From assembly GCF_011045115.1 (NCBI RefSeq), contig NZ_JAAKZG010000018.1, positions 1-64,000 on the forward strand: DNA of 64,000 bases, given 5' to 3'. This DNA is from Mesorhizobium zhangyense (GTDB lineage Bacteria; Pseudomonadota; Alphaproteobacteria; Rhizobiales; Rhizobiaceae). Below, in pieces: positions 35,680-43,760 of this stretch. The notes below the pieces were generated by a model that made no database searches, was not told the DNA's origin, and saw only the letters and a program-made list of their open reading frames with translations. Made by a program: the position numbers and the translations under genes. Position 1 is the stretch's first letter. Each line of letters begins with the position of its first letter.

Positions 35680-36123
35680 ATGAAATTTGAAAAGTCACAG
35701 ACAGCAGTTGCTCGCCTCACCGCCGAGCAGCGCCGGATCACCCAGGAGTCGGGCACCGAAAGGCCCTTCACGGGAGAGTATAATGACAACAAGGAGGCGG
35801 GCATCTACGTCGACATCGTGTCGGGAGAGCCGCTGTTCGCTTCAACGGACAAGTTCGATTCGGGTACTGGCTGGCCCAGCTTCACCAAGCCGATCGTTCC
35901 GGCAAACGTGAACGAGGTGCGGGACAGCGCACACGGCATGGTCCGGACGGAGGTCAGGTCGGTACACGCCGACAGCCATCTCGGCCACGTGTTCCCGGAT
36001 GGGCCTTCCGACCGCGGCGGTCTGCGCTACTGCATCAACTCAGCGTCCCTTCGCTTCATCCCGCGCGACGAGATGGAGAGTGAGGGATACGGCGAATATC
36101 TCAATCAGGTAGAGGAGGCTTAA
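35680..36123 (+). CDS. msrB: Peptide methionine-R-sulfoxide reductase MsrB, zinc-less type
   Basis: 147 residues. [31 protein letters not shown] and [14 protein letters not shown] with catalytic Cys118 are intact. The two CxxC pairs that bind structural zinc in many MsrB proteins are absent: Cys118 is the only cysteine. Reduces the R epimer of methionine sulfoxide. It is followed after one base by msrA, so both epimers are repaired from one transcript. Motif site 1 lies upstream. Confidence 0.92.
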   Translation: MKFEKSQTAVARLTAEQRRITQESGTERPFTGEYNDNKEAGIYVDIVSGEPLFASTDKFDSGTGWPSFTKPIVPANVNEVRDSAHGMVRTEVRSVHADSHLGHVFPDGPSDRGGLRYCINSASLRFIPRDEMESEGYGEYLNQVEEA

Positions 36124-36124
36124 C

Positions 36125-36664
36125 ATGCATCAGCGCGCTGTTCTCGCGGGCGGATGTTTCTGGGGCATGCAGGACCTGATCCGCAAGCAGCCCGGCATCA
36201 TCTCGACCCGTGTGGGTTACACCGGCGGCGATCTTCCGAACGCCACTTATCGCAATCACGGTACGCATGCCGAGGGGATCGAGATCGTCTTCGACCCTGC
36301 GGTGACGAGCTACCGGAACATTCTGGAATACTTCTTCCAGATCCACGATCCGACGACGAAGAACCGCCAGGGCAATGATCGTGGGCTCTCCTACCGGTCG
36401 GGCATCTATTACGTCGACGAGGAACAGAAGCGCGTCGCCGAAGAGACGATCGCCGATTTGGATGCCTCCGGGTTGTGGGATGGCAAAGTTGTCACCGAGG
36501 TCGAGCCGGTCAGCGATTTCTGGGAGGCCGAACCGGAGCACCAGGATTATCTGGAGAAGCGGCCAGGCGGCTATACCTGCCACTTCCCCCGTGCCGGCTG
36601 GGTGCTTCCGAAACGCCAAAACGCTGGCGATGCCCAGCTCGCAGCCGGGACTGCAGCGGAATAG
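36125..36664 (+). CDS. msrA: Peptide methionine-S-sulfoxide reductase MsrA (second copy)
   Basis: 179 residues, with Cys11 in [32 protein letters not shown] and [19 protein letters not shown]. Paralogue of the product at 32642, with a shorter N-terminus and a longer C-terminal tail ([19 protein letters not shown]). Starts one base after the msrB stop. Having two MsrA genes within 4 kb points to heavy demand for methionine repair, for example under hypochlorite or peroxide stress. Confidence 0.92.
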   Translation: MHQRAVLAGGCFWGMQDLIRKQPGIISTRVGYTGGDLPNATYRNHGTHAEGIEIVFDPAVTSYRNILEYFFQIHDPTTKNRQGNDRGLSYRSGIYYVDEEQKRVAEETIADLDASGLWDGKVVTEVEPVSDFWEAEPEHQDYLEKRPGGYTCHFPRAGWVLPKRQNAGDAQLAAGTAAE

Positions 36665-36802
36665 GCGCCACTGCCGTTGCCGCTGCGCCCGTCCGGTTCG
36701 CAATCTTCGATGACCGCGTCGTCCAACCGCGCGGTCATCGAACCCTGCCTTGATGAGGTGGGTCATTCCCGTCCGCCTCCGCAGCACCAGGATTGCCGAA
36801 AT

Positions 36803-37456
36803 ATGCCAGACCTCTCGTCCTTTCCAATCACGCAGCGCTGGCCGGCCTCTCATCCCGATCGCCTGCAACATTACGCAGCTCCCACGCCCAATGGCGTCAA
36901 GGTCTCGATCATGCTGGAGGAGACTGCCCTGGCATACGAGCCCCACTTGATCGACATTGCGAACAACGAGTCGAAGGACCCGGCGGGCCCTGACGGCAGG
37001 CCCATTGCCGTATGGGAATCCGGTGCGATCCTGCTCTATCTGGCCGACAAGACGGCCCAGCTCATTCCCAATGCAACCGCCCAATGTTACGAAACCCTGG
37101 CCTGGGTATTCTTCCAGATGTCGGCCATCGGGCCGATCTTCGGTCAGCTCGGCTTTTTCCTGCGTTGGCGCGGTAAGGACTATGAGGACAAGCGGCCTCG
37201 GCAGCGCTTCGCCGACGAAGCCAAGCGCCTCTTGGGCGTGCTGGATCGCCGGCTGGAAGGCCGCGACTGGATCGTCGACGATTATTCGATCGCGGACATC
37301 GCGACCCTCGGCTGGGTAAATGCGCTGGTTGAATCGTACGCTGCTGGCGACATCCTTGGCCTCAGCGACTATTCGAACATCCAGGCATGGCTCGGACACG
37401 GGCTAGATCGACCAGCAGTGCAGCGTGGCCTGCACATTCCTGCGAGGCCGGCATGA
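36803..37456 (+). CDS. Glutathione S-transferase (YghU/YfcG-like) with internal deletion
   Basis: 217 residues, GST of the nu/YghU type: LQHYAAPTPNGVKVSIMLEE then PIAVWESGAILLYLADKT, and the C-terminal helical domain ending IQAWLGHGLDRPAVQRGL. The thioredoxin half is shorter than in the family: after LIDIANNESKDP (residue 60) the sequence jumps to AGPDGRP, missing about 18-20 residues that normally contain the LNPNxKIPAI segment with the cis-proline needed for glutathione binding. The reading frame is kept. Activity is therefore doubtful. Its stop overlaps the corA start. Confidence 0.8.
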   Translation: MPDLSSFPITQRWPASHPDRLQHYAAPTPNGVKVSIMLEETALAYEPHLIDIANNESKDPAGPDGRPIAVWESGAILLYLADKTAQLIPNATAQCYETLAWVFFQMSAIGPIFGQLGFFLRWRGKDYEDKRPRQRFADEAKRLLGVLDRRLEGRDWIVDDYSIADIATLGWVNALVESYAAGDILGLSDYSNIQAWLGHGLDRPAVQRGLHIPARPA

Positions 37457-38421
37457 GCGTCATCGCCGCCTATTATTACAACGAAGGCAAGCGAGTCCGC
37501 AAAATCGCGCTCGATGAGCACGTCGAGCTAAACGAGGATCGCTCGGGCTTCTGCTGGATCGCGCTTAGCGAGCCCACCGACGACGAACTTCACGCCATCC
37601 AGGCGACGTATAATCTCCATCCGTTGGCGATCGATAACGCGATGCACCCGCTGTGCCCGCCCAAGCTCGAAGTCTACAACGATGAGCTATACATCGTCGC
37701 GCAGACCGCCGAACTGGTCGAGGACCGGATCAGCTATGGCAAGATAGCAATCTTCACCGGTCACAACCACCTCATAAGCGTACGGCACGGCAGCGCTGGA
37801 GCGCTAGGCAACCTTCGAGAGCAACTCGAGGGATCGCCGGCTCTCTTTGGAAAGGGTGTCGACTATGTGCTGCACGCGATCCTGCACCGCATCGTCGACC
37901 AGTATCTGCCCATCTTTGAAATGATCGAGGATGACGTCCTAGCGATGGAGAGACGGTCGCTGGACGACTTCCTCGGGCGAGAGGAGGTCGTGCACATCTT
38001 CGGACTAAGGTCCGAACTCACGCGCTTCCAGCGCACGCTCGGGGCTATGGGCGAGCTGGTGCGAAAGCTCGTTCGCGGCCACTTTCCCTGCATCAGTGCC
38101 GAAGTGGCACCATATTTCAGCGACGTCGCGGACCATGTCCACCGCGTGCAGTCCATGGTCGACGGACTCCTTCAGGTTCTGTCTACGGTCTTCGAGGCCA
38201 GCAGCCTTCTGGAAGCGCAAAGGATCGGTGTGGTCACTCGCCAGCTCGCGGCTTGGGCGGCAATACTGGCGGTCCCCACGGCGATCGCTGGAATATACGG
38301 CATGAATTTCAAGAACATGCCGGAACTGGACACGACCTATGGATACTTTGTCGTGCTCGGGCTGATCGCAGTGTTCTGCCTTCTCCTGTTCGTGCGCTTC
38401 AAGAAGGCCAAGTGGCTATGA
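37453..38421 (+). CDS. corA: CorA-family magnesium/divalent metal channel
   Basis: 322 residues. Large N-terminal cytoplasmic domain (with LHPLAIDNAMHPLCPPKLEV), a long stalk helix (FEASSLLEAQRIGVVTRQLA), then two C-terminal membrane helices separated by the selectivity motif GMN (IYGMNFKNMPELDTTYGY), ending with the basic KKAKWL. Imports Mg2+ (or exports/imports other divalents in subtypes). ATG at 37453 overlaps the GST stop by four bases, so it is in the msrB operon. Link with redox genes may concern metal balance. Confidence 0.93.
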   Translation: MSVIAAYYYNEGKRVRKIALDEHVELNEDRSGFCWIALSEPTDDELHAIQATYNLHPLAIDNAMHPLCPPKLEVYNDELYIVAQTAELVEDRISYGKIAIFTGHNHLISVRHGSAGALGNLREQLEGSPALFGKGVDYVLHAILHRIVDQYLPIFEMIEDDVLAMERRSLDDFLGREEVVHIFGLRSELTRFQRTLGAMGELVRKLVRGHFPCISAEVAPYFSDVADHVHRVQSMVDGLLQVLSTVFEASSLLEAQRIGVVTRQLAAWAAILAVPTAIAGIYGMNFKNMPELDTTYGYFVVLGLIAVFCLLLFVRFKKAKWL

Positions 38422-38515
38422 ATACCGCGCTTCGGGTTCTTCCCCGTCATCTGACGGGTCACGGCGCGCCTTGGCCGGGAGCGCGTCCTATCCAACTCGA
38501 GATGAAGGTGCTTCT

Positions 38516-39088
38516 ATGACCTCCCAGGTGACCGACGTTCTAGAAGCAGTGCAGTCGTTCGTCGCCAAGGGCTACGACCGCGAGTATCGCGTCAAAGACG
38601 GCAATCTCTTCGATCTCGAGCTCGGATCGACCATTGATCCGTGCACCATCCGCGTCGACGCGGCATTGCGCCTCGAAAGCGGGAATGATGCCGAAGACGC
38701 CTCCAACATCTACGCGATCACCGATCCAGCGACCGGGAACAAGGGCCTCTTGATCGACGCATTCGACGTGTTCGACGAAATGTGTCACAGTGACCTTTCC
38801 GAACGGCTTGTAGCGCATCGGGAAACAGTGCCGGCAGGCGGCCAGGATGTGCCGAGCAAGCACGGACTGCGCAAAGTCTACAAGAATGAGTTTGACCGCG
38901 ATCCCGAACGCTACGTTCTGCGGGAGGGCTTTCCAGATTTCCCTCGATGCCCTTTCGGCGGAGACTTCAGCATCCTCGGCTTCGATACCGCCGAGCAGTC
39001 GTATGTCTGGCTCGTCACGAGCATCATCCGAGATTCCAGGCTGATTAGAATCCCCTACCAGGGAGAAGATGTCATCAGCGATGAATAG
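38516..39088 (+). CDS. Protein with a small 'PRPP synthetase-like' annotated domain
   Basis: 190 residues. The first 100 (VTDVLEAVQSFVAKGYDREY, LFDLELGSTIDP, YAITDPATGNKGLLIDAFDV) match a small conserved family that databases often label phosphoribosylpyrophosphate synthetase, though it lacks the PRPP-binding motif and the label is doubtful. The remaining 90 residues (RKVYKNEFDRDPERYVLREG) I do not recognise. Start ATG 38516. Preceded by about 95 bases of spacer after corA and followed by the GreA-like gene; function unknown. Confidence 0.6.
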   Translation: MTSQVTDVLEAVQSFVAKGYDREYRVKDGNLFDLELGSTIDPCTIRVDAALRLESGNDAEDASNIYAITDPATGNKGLLIDAFDVFDEMCHSDLSERLVAHRETVPAGGQDVPSKHGLRKVYKNEFDRDPERYVLREGFPDFPRCPFGGDFSILGFDTAEQSYVWLVTSIIRDSRLIRIPYQGEDVISDE

Positions 39089-39178
39089 CGGGGTCGGCGA
39101 GCATATGAGGTCCCCGCCCGAGGCGGTCACAGACCAGCCTACTGGACATTTGAATTATCGAAACACAAGGAGGTGATT

Positions 39179-39628
39179 ATGGATTGGAACAAAGACCACA
39201 TCCGAGAAACTATGCTTTCGCTGGAGACCGCAGCCTTGCATAGCGCTCGCGACAATTATCTGGATTACGTCTCCACCGCTCGCGTTGACCGGAGCGAACC
39301 GATCGAGAACGACGAACTGGCTCAGGCCGAGGTCGCGAGCGACTTCGCCGAAGCGCTTGATGACACTCTCGATGACTATGCCGATAAACTCGAAAAGCTC
39401 AGGACGATCGATTTCGGCCCCAAGTCGGCAGTCAATGAAGGCGCTGTCGTCAAGCTGTCCGGCCGCTACTTCGTGATCGCAGTGTCAACGAGCAAGTTCA
39501 CCTGCCAGGGGCGTGAGCTCATGGGCATCTCCAGGATGGCGCCAATCTTCGAAGCGATCGAAGGTGCCCGAGCAGGCGAGATCGTGCAGTTCAACGGCCG
39601 GGACCTCACTGTGGAAGACGTGGAATAG
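39179..39628 (+). CDS. GreA/GreB C-terminal-domain-like protein
   Basis: 149 residues. N-terminal half helical, acidic (LAQAEVASDFAEALDDTLDD). The C-terminal half resembles the FKBP-like GreA/GreB domain: VNEGAVVKLSGRYFVIAVST, then GISRMAPIFEAIEGARAGEI and QFNGRDLTVEDVE, matching the usual IS..SP...A..G...GD pattern. Could bind RNA polymerase or be a free stress protein; no coiled-coil finger acidic tip is evident, so not a true GreA. Very strong ribosome site AAGGAGGTGATT. A second copy of its 3' end is found at 40213. Confidence 0.65.
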   Translation: MDWNKDHIRETMLSLETAALHSARDNYLDYVSTARVDRSEPIENDELAQAEVASDFAEALDDTLDDYADKLEKLRTIDFGPKSAVNEGAVVKLSGRYFVIAVSTSKFTCQGRELMGISRMAPIFEAIEGARAGEIVQFNGRDLTVEDVE

Positions 39629-39690
39629 AGCCCTCCACCGCAGCCGGGGCGCTAGTGCCGAGCGCCCTGCATCTCTTCCTGCATGCATAC
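39524..39690. repeat. Direct repeat, left copy (3' end of GreA-like gene)
   Basis: From GGGCATCTCCA to about CATGCATACGATC this segment recurs at 40213-40385, including the last 35 codons of the GreA-like gene and some 60 bases beyond. Small insertions differ. The repeats enclose the ridA gene. Confidence 0.75.
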
Positions 39691-39731
39691 GATCACTTGC
39701 CGCATAGACCTGTCTCATCAAAGGAAAACTC

Positions 39732-40133
39732 ATGACAACACCTTCGTTCTTCATCACCCCTGGATACGGGACGCGCCTGCATGACGCGCTTCATTATTCT
39801 CAGGCAATGCGCATTGGTGACCGCGTGGAGATCTCTGGACAAGGTGGATGGAACGACGATCTTGTAATTCCGGAGTCGATAGAGGAAGAGATCGCGCAGG
39901 CGTTCAAGAACGTGGAACGGACACTCGCGACAGCCGGGGCACGCTGGCAGCATGTCGTCCACGTCAATTCTTATCACGTCGGTGGATTCCCTCCAGTGAT
40001 CAACGAAACGATGGCCAAGCTGTACCGCTACTACATGCCCGACCGCGCTCCAATCTGGACGCAATTGGGAATCGAAGCGCTGGGGATTCCGGCCATGCGT
40101 ATCGAAATTAGAGTAACAGCTATCATAGCCTGA
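39732..40133 (+). CDS. RidA-family (YjgF/UK114) protein
   Basis: 133 residues, chorismate-mutase-like RidA fold: YSQAMRIGDRVEISGQGGWN, IAQAFKNVERTLATAGARWQ, HVVHVNSYHVGG, and the signature-like IEALGIPAMRIEIRVTAIIA. RidA proteins remove reactive enamines/imines; N-chlorinated RidA can also act as a chaperone in E. coli, which fits an oxidant-stress setting. The key Arg of true RidA deaminases is present near the C-terminus in RIEIRV, but assignment to the deaminase subgroup is not certain. Lies between two direct repeats, so probably inserted. Confidence 0.82.
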   Translation: MTTPSFFITPGYGTRLHDALHYSQAMRIGDRVEISGQGGWNDDLVIPESIEEEIAQAFKNVERTLATAGARWQHVVHVNSYHVGGFPPVINETMAKLYRYYMPDRAPIWTQLGIEALGIPAMRIEIRVTAIIA

Positions 40134-40212
40134 CCCCGCCTCGGTTCGTGCAGGTGCCGTGCCGCTTGCTTGTACGGACATCAACGGACCCGGCATGAAA
40201 GGGGTGTGAGCC

Positions 40213-40385
40213 CGTGGGCATTTCCACGATGGCGCCGGTCTTCGAAGCGATCGAAGGTGCCGTCAGGGAAGATTGTACAGTTCAACGGGCGGGACCTCAC
40301 CGTCGAAGACGTGGAATAGGGCGCCCCACCGCAGACGCCGCGCTAGTGCCGAACGCCCTGCGACCTCTCTTCCATGCATATCATC
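40213..40385. repeat. Direct repeat, right copy
   Basis: Truncated, slightly changed copy of 39524-39690. The end of the MFS gene (stop at 40343-40345) lies within it; the left copy thus also holds a relic of the MFS tail. Confidence 0.75.
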
Positions 40386-41623
40386 GTATCGAGAGATCCC
40401 GTGATCATCGGCGTGCTCGGAGAACGGGCGGCCTTGGCTTGGATTGGGCGCCTTGGCTGCCTGCGCGCGATGGCCAGCACCGCCAGGATAATTAGCAACG
40501 CAGCCGCATAAAGGAATAAGCCGCCTGGGCCGACGATATTCATCGCAGCTCCCCCTATAAGGGGGCCAGCGGCTGTCCCGATTCCGTTGAGCAGCAGAAG
40601 CCCGCGCGCAGTACCCAGGAGCCGACCGGCCGGAAGATCGTCGTTCGCGACGGCGAGGCACAACGAATAGATCGGGATGCCAAAGCCACCGAAGAGCGCG
40701 CCCGCCGCAAGGAGCAGGGGCAGAGGTGCTTCCACCGCCAACGCTACGCCGATGGCAGCCGCTGCGGACGCCAGTGTCGCACCAGCGATGACAAGATTTC
40801 GGGACACTCGATCCGAAAGCCAACCGAGTGGCCATCGCAATGCGAGTGTCCCACCAAGAACCGCAGCCATAAAGGCGGATATTGCACCCACATCGAGTCC
40901 GATCTTCTGGGCGAAGTTCGGGCCCATGCCCCAGAAACCGCCGATAGCCAGGCCGGCCAGGAACGCGCCAGCCGCAGCCAGTGGGGATGCGAGGACGAGG
41001 TCCCTGAACGCGACCCGTTCCTGTGCCACCTGGGCCGGCGGATGACTGGGCAGCAAGGTTATCGGAACCACCGCCGCCGATATCAACAGCGACACGATGA
41101 GGAACAATGTCACGTCGGCGGGCGGCGCGATGTTGAGTAACGCTTGCCCGATTGCCCATGAGCCCATCGAGACGACTCCGAAGATCGACAGGAGCTGCCC
41201 GCGCGTGGATGGCAATGCATGGGCGTTGAGCCAGCTCTCCGTTGCGAGGATCATGCCCGCGTAGGCGAAGCCGGTGATTAGGCGAAGCGCCAGCCAGGCG
41301 ATCGGCTCCACGAACGTCACATGGAGAAGGGCGGTCATCGAAGCGATAGCCGCAAAGCCGGCGAAGGTTCTGACATGGCCAACGGAGACAATGATGCGTG
41401 GCAGTACGAGTGCGCCGATCGTGAAGCCGGTGAAGTAGAACGACATCATCGCGCCGATGGCGCCGCTTGAGAAATCTTCTTGGCCTGCTCGGACGATCAA
41501 GAGCGTGCCGAGCAAACCGTTGCCCAACAATAGAAGGGCGACGCTCAAGAGCAGCGCGGCCACGGGGGCGAGAACCAGGCCGCGGGTACAGGCCGCTTTT
41601 ATCGATTCAATCGCTTGGCGCAT
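40343..41623 (-). CDS. Major facilitator superfamily transporter (YcaD-like)
   Basis: 426 residues, twelve hydrophobic segments: LVLAPVAALLLSVALLLLGN at the first, GAIGAMMSFYFTGFTIGALV, and the motif-A-like GWLSDRVSRNL in the second half. Pattern fits the YcaD/UMF family with unknown substrate. The C-terminal tail from about residue 395 (KAARSPSTPMITGSL to SQGVRH) comes from or overlaps the direct repeat. Starts one base after the DM13 gene stop, so it is the last gene of the redoxin-DM13-MFS unit. Confidence 0.85.
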   Translation of the reverse strand: MRQAIESIKAACTRGLVLAPVAALLLSVALLLLGNGLLGTLLIVRAGQEDFSSGAIGAMMSFYFTGFTIGALVLPRIIVSVGHVRTFAGFAAIASMTALLHVTFVEPIAWLALRLITGFAYAGMILATESWLNAHALPSTRGQLLSIFGVVSMGSWAIGQALLNIAPPADVTLFLIVSLLISAAVVPITLLPSHPPAQVAQERVAFRDLVLASPLAAAGAFLAGLAIGGFWGMGPNFAQKIGLDVGAISAFMAAVLGGTLALRWPLGWLSDRVSRNLVIAGATLASAAAAIGVALAVEAPLPLLLAAGALFGGFGIPIYSLCLAVANDDLPAGRLLGTARGLLLLNGIGTAAGPLIGGAAMNIVGPGGLFLYAAALLIILAVLAIARRQPRRPIQAKAARSPSTPMITGSLDTMICMEERSQGVRH

Positions 41624-41624
41624 T

Positions 41625-42098
41625 TCAGCCTTGGCGAGAAGGTGAGTGATACTCAGCAGCACTGATGAACTGTTTGAATGCTTCGCACCAGATGACGACC
41701 GCGTGGTACTCGCCAACATCGATGCCGGCAGGCACCTCCACGATGAAGACGTTGAAACTCTTCACGTCGCCCACGCGGAGCGATTCGTCCTTGATCAGGA
41801 GAAATGCCTGCTTCGTGTCGACGAAACGTGGAGCAAGGTCGAGCTTGTAGTCTGGACCAGGGGCGAGACGCCCAATGTGCGAGACCCGAACTTCGCCTTC
41901 GCCCCAGTGAAGCAGGTCGCTGCCTTTGAGATTGCGCACGAGGCGCCCTGGGTAGAGCGTTTCAGTCGCGATATTCTGAAGCGCTGCTGCGTCCGGCGCT
42001 CGATCCGCTATGAGGATCGGCAGCGTATAGATGCCTCCCGCAAAGCCCATGGCGAGCATAAGGAGATGGGTGGTGATCAGGATGAGCCAGCGCCGCAT
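41625..42098 (-). CDS. DM13-domain protein, membrane anchored
   Basis: 157 residues. One N-terminal membrane segment (WLILITTHLLMLAMGFAGGI), then a DM13 domain: VSHIGRLAPGPDYKLDLAPR, LRVGDVKSFNVFIVEVPAG, IDVGEYHAVVIWCEAFKQFI. DM13 domains are proposed to take part in electron transfer through the conserved Cys of the WCE motif, seen here. The domain should face the periplasm. Three bases after the redoxin stop, one base before the MFS start: a compact operon, suggesting a periplasmic redox function linked to transport. Confidence 0.82.
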   Translation of the reverse strand: MRRWLILITTHLLMLAMGFAGGIYTLPILIADRAPDAAALQNIATETLYPGRLVRNLKGSDLLHWGEGEVRVSHIGRLAPGPDYKLDLAPRFVDTKQAFLLIKDESLRVGDVKSFNVFIVEVPAGIDVGEYHAVVIWCEAFKQFISAAEYHSPSRQG

Positions 42099-42101
42099 TG
42101 G

Positions 42102-42575
42102 TTACGCTAGCTCCAGTTCCTTCACGAGTTGGTCCTCGTCGAGATGGAAGTCCGAGAAAACGATGCGGCCGCCAGCGTCGATAACCGTGAACCAGGGCGT
42201 TCCGCGGGTGCGGTAGTCCTCCATGAAGGTGGGAAGCGTCGCGCCGGCCGGTGGCTCGTCATGGCCGAAAGCGACAGGAAGCTCATACTTGAGCTGGTTC
42301 ACACGCAGCTTCTCGAAGGTGTTCTCATGCGCTCCTTCGAAGACGGTCTGGATCACTGCGAAACCCACGCCCTGGGGGCCCAAGGCACCATGCAACCTTC
42401 GCAGCGTCGGAAACCCATGCAAATGGCAGCCGCGGCACCAATGCTGGAAGGCGAACAAGATTTTCGCGCCGGTCCCGAAATCCGACAGCTTGAGCGGCGC
42501 GACGACGCGTCCTCCATCCTCGCCAATCCATTTCTGCACCCGCAGTTCAGGCGCTTGTCGTTCGGCCACGCTCAT
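42102..42575 (-). CDS. Thioredoxin-fold redoxin (AhpC/TSA-like)
   Basis: 157 residues: PLKLSDFGTGAKILFAFQHW, CRGCHLHGFPTLRRLHGALG with the CxxC pair, VGFAVIQTVFEGAHENTF, and the cis-Pro loop RGTPWFTVIDAGGRIVFSD. The fold and CxxC point to a thiol-disulfide or peroxide reductase. ATG 42575 has GGAGGATCAG before it; an extension to 42695 lacks a site. First gene of the redoxin-DM13-MFS unit. A decayed paralogue lies at 48361-48877. Confidence 0.82.
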   Translation of the reverse strand: MSVAERQAPELRVQKWIGEDGGRVVAPLKLSDFGTGAKILFAFQHWCRGCHLHGFPTLRRLHGALGPQGVGFAVIQTVFEGAHENTFEKLRVNQLKYELPVAFGHDEPPAGATLPTFMEDYRTRGTPWFTVIDAGGRIVFSDFHLDEDQLVKELELA

Positions 42576-42699
42576 CTGATCCTCCAATTCCGATGCAGAA
42601 GCTCGGTGAATGACCGCGCGTCGCGACGCCACGTGAACTTCCGATCTTGTTCGTCCCTGCATCCCGAAGGCCTGATCGATCAGATTGACACCCATTCCG

Positions 42700-43154
42700 A
42701 ATTATACTCAGGATTCAACGGTTTCGAGTGCCAGACTATGACGGTATGCGCGTAGCATTTCCAATAGCGGCGCAACATAGTTTCGATACCTTCCGATCGT
42801 CCCGTCACGGGGCCGCGCCTACGTAGCTCGGTGGCAAAGCAGCTAAAAATGGGAGTGAAGCGCGGCCCGCGCCATGTGCTGTCCTTTGATTTGCGCGGAC
42901 GACGGGGATGCCCCAGTCGCGCTGTTGCTAAGCTATAGAAAATATAGCGAGAGGGTATTGGGAAATCCGAATGACCTGGCGCTATAGTCCACATGCAATC
43001 ATCACGACCAGCGAGATCATCGCTATTCTGATAGAGCATCCGGTGTTTTAGGTTTCAGTCGATCGGTCCGTTCGGCGGTTGCGCGTGTAAAGATCTTGCA
43101 CGAGATTCTGAAATGACGCCGGTTCCGGTCTGTCGTCACAAGCAAGGGGTCGCT
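42700..43154. other. Intergenic space with motif site 2
   Basis: About 450 bases between the redoxin start and the molybdoenzyme gene. No coding frame is convincing. It carries motif site 2 and so likely holds promoters for one or both flanking units. Confidence 0.4.
42934..42961 (+). promoter_or_regulatory. Redox-island motif, site 2
   Basis: TATAGAAAATATA, ten bases, ATTGG. Here the first block extends to GCTATAGAAAATATAGC, a full palindrome. It lies about 195 bases before the sulfite-oxidase-like gene and 360 before the divergent redoxin gene. Confidence 0.6.
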
Positions 43155-43760
43155 ATGGTCACCAGAGGATTTACCGGCCGCGGCTCGGGCGGCGACCAGT
43201 CCGATCGGATTCCGCCGGGTCAGCATCTCGTGGAGAATTTTCCTGTTCTGACGGCCGGGCCAACGCCGAGCGTGGAGCCCTCCGATTGGAAATTTACTGT
43301 CAAAATCGGGCCGAAGCCCGTCAAAGTGTGGAATTGGGACGAGTTCAACGCCCTACCGAAGACCAAGGTGACCCGAGACATTCACTGCGTGACGTCCTGG
43401 TCCAAGCTGGATACCGCTTGGGAGGGCGTGCTCGTCGAAGACATCCTTGCAGACGCAGGGCTCGATCGGCCCACCGATTTCGTCTTGGCGCACTGCTACG
43501 ACAATTATTCGACAAACGTCCCGCTTGCGGATCTGCTCTCGGGGAAAGCGATGGTCGCCCTCAACTATGCGGGCAAGCCGCTGCCGCGCGATCATGGAGG
43601 TCCGGCGCGCCTCCTGGTTCCGCACCTTTACTTTTGGAAGTCTGCCAAATGGGTGAATGCGCTGCAATTCACCACGCGTGACGAGGCCGGCTTCTGGGAG
43701 CTTCACGGCTATCACATCTACGGCGATCCGTGGCGCGAGCAACGATACACCAATGACTGA
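43155..43760 (+). CDS. Sulfite-oxidase-like molybdopterin oxidoreductase (soluble)
   Basis: 201 residues, sulfite oxidase/YedY fold (Oxidored_molyb). DWKFTVKIGPKPVKVWNWDE, then TRDIHCVTSWSKLDTAWEGV with the molybdenum-ligating Cys78, YSTNVPLADLLSGKAMVALN and GGPARLLVPHLYFWKSAKWV. No Tat signal is present, unlike periplasmic MsrP. The gene overlaps the following FAD reductase by eight bases, a pairing that implies electron supply from NAD(P)H. Likely reduces or oxidises an S- or N-oxide; methionine sulfoxide reduction is possible but unproven. Start ATG 43155; frame continues upstream to 43113. Confidence 0.85.
   Translation: MVTRGFTGRGSGGDQSDRIPPGQHLVENFPVLTAGPTPSVEPSDWKFTVKIGPKPVKVWNWDEFNALPKTKVTRDIHCVTSWSKLDTAWEGVLVEDILADAGLDRPTDFVLAHCYDNYSTNVPLADLLSGKAMVALNYAGKPLPRDHGGPARLLVPHLYFWKSAKWVNALQFTTRDEAGFWELHGYHIYGDPWREQRYTND

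Noticed and set aside
36101..37399. 432-codon minus-strand frame opposite msrA and gst
   Set aside because: It is the complement of two well-supported genes; its translation is arginine- and histidine-rich without any domain.
42820..42850. Possible tRNA-like stretch (CGTAGCTCGGTGGCAAAGCAG)
   Set aside because: It recalls a D-arm, but no matching anticodon or T-arm follows and no acceptor stem can be paired.
42680..43039. 119-codon minus frame upstream of the redoxin gene
   Set aside because: No domain, atypical composition, and it covers the regulatory motif site 2.
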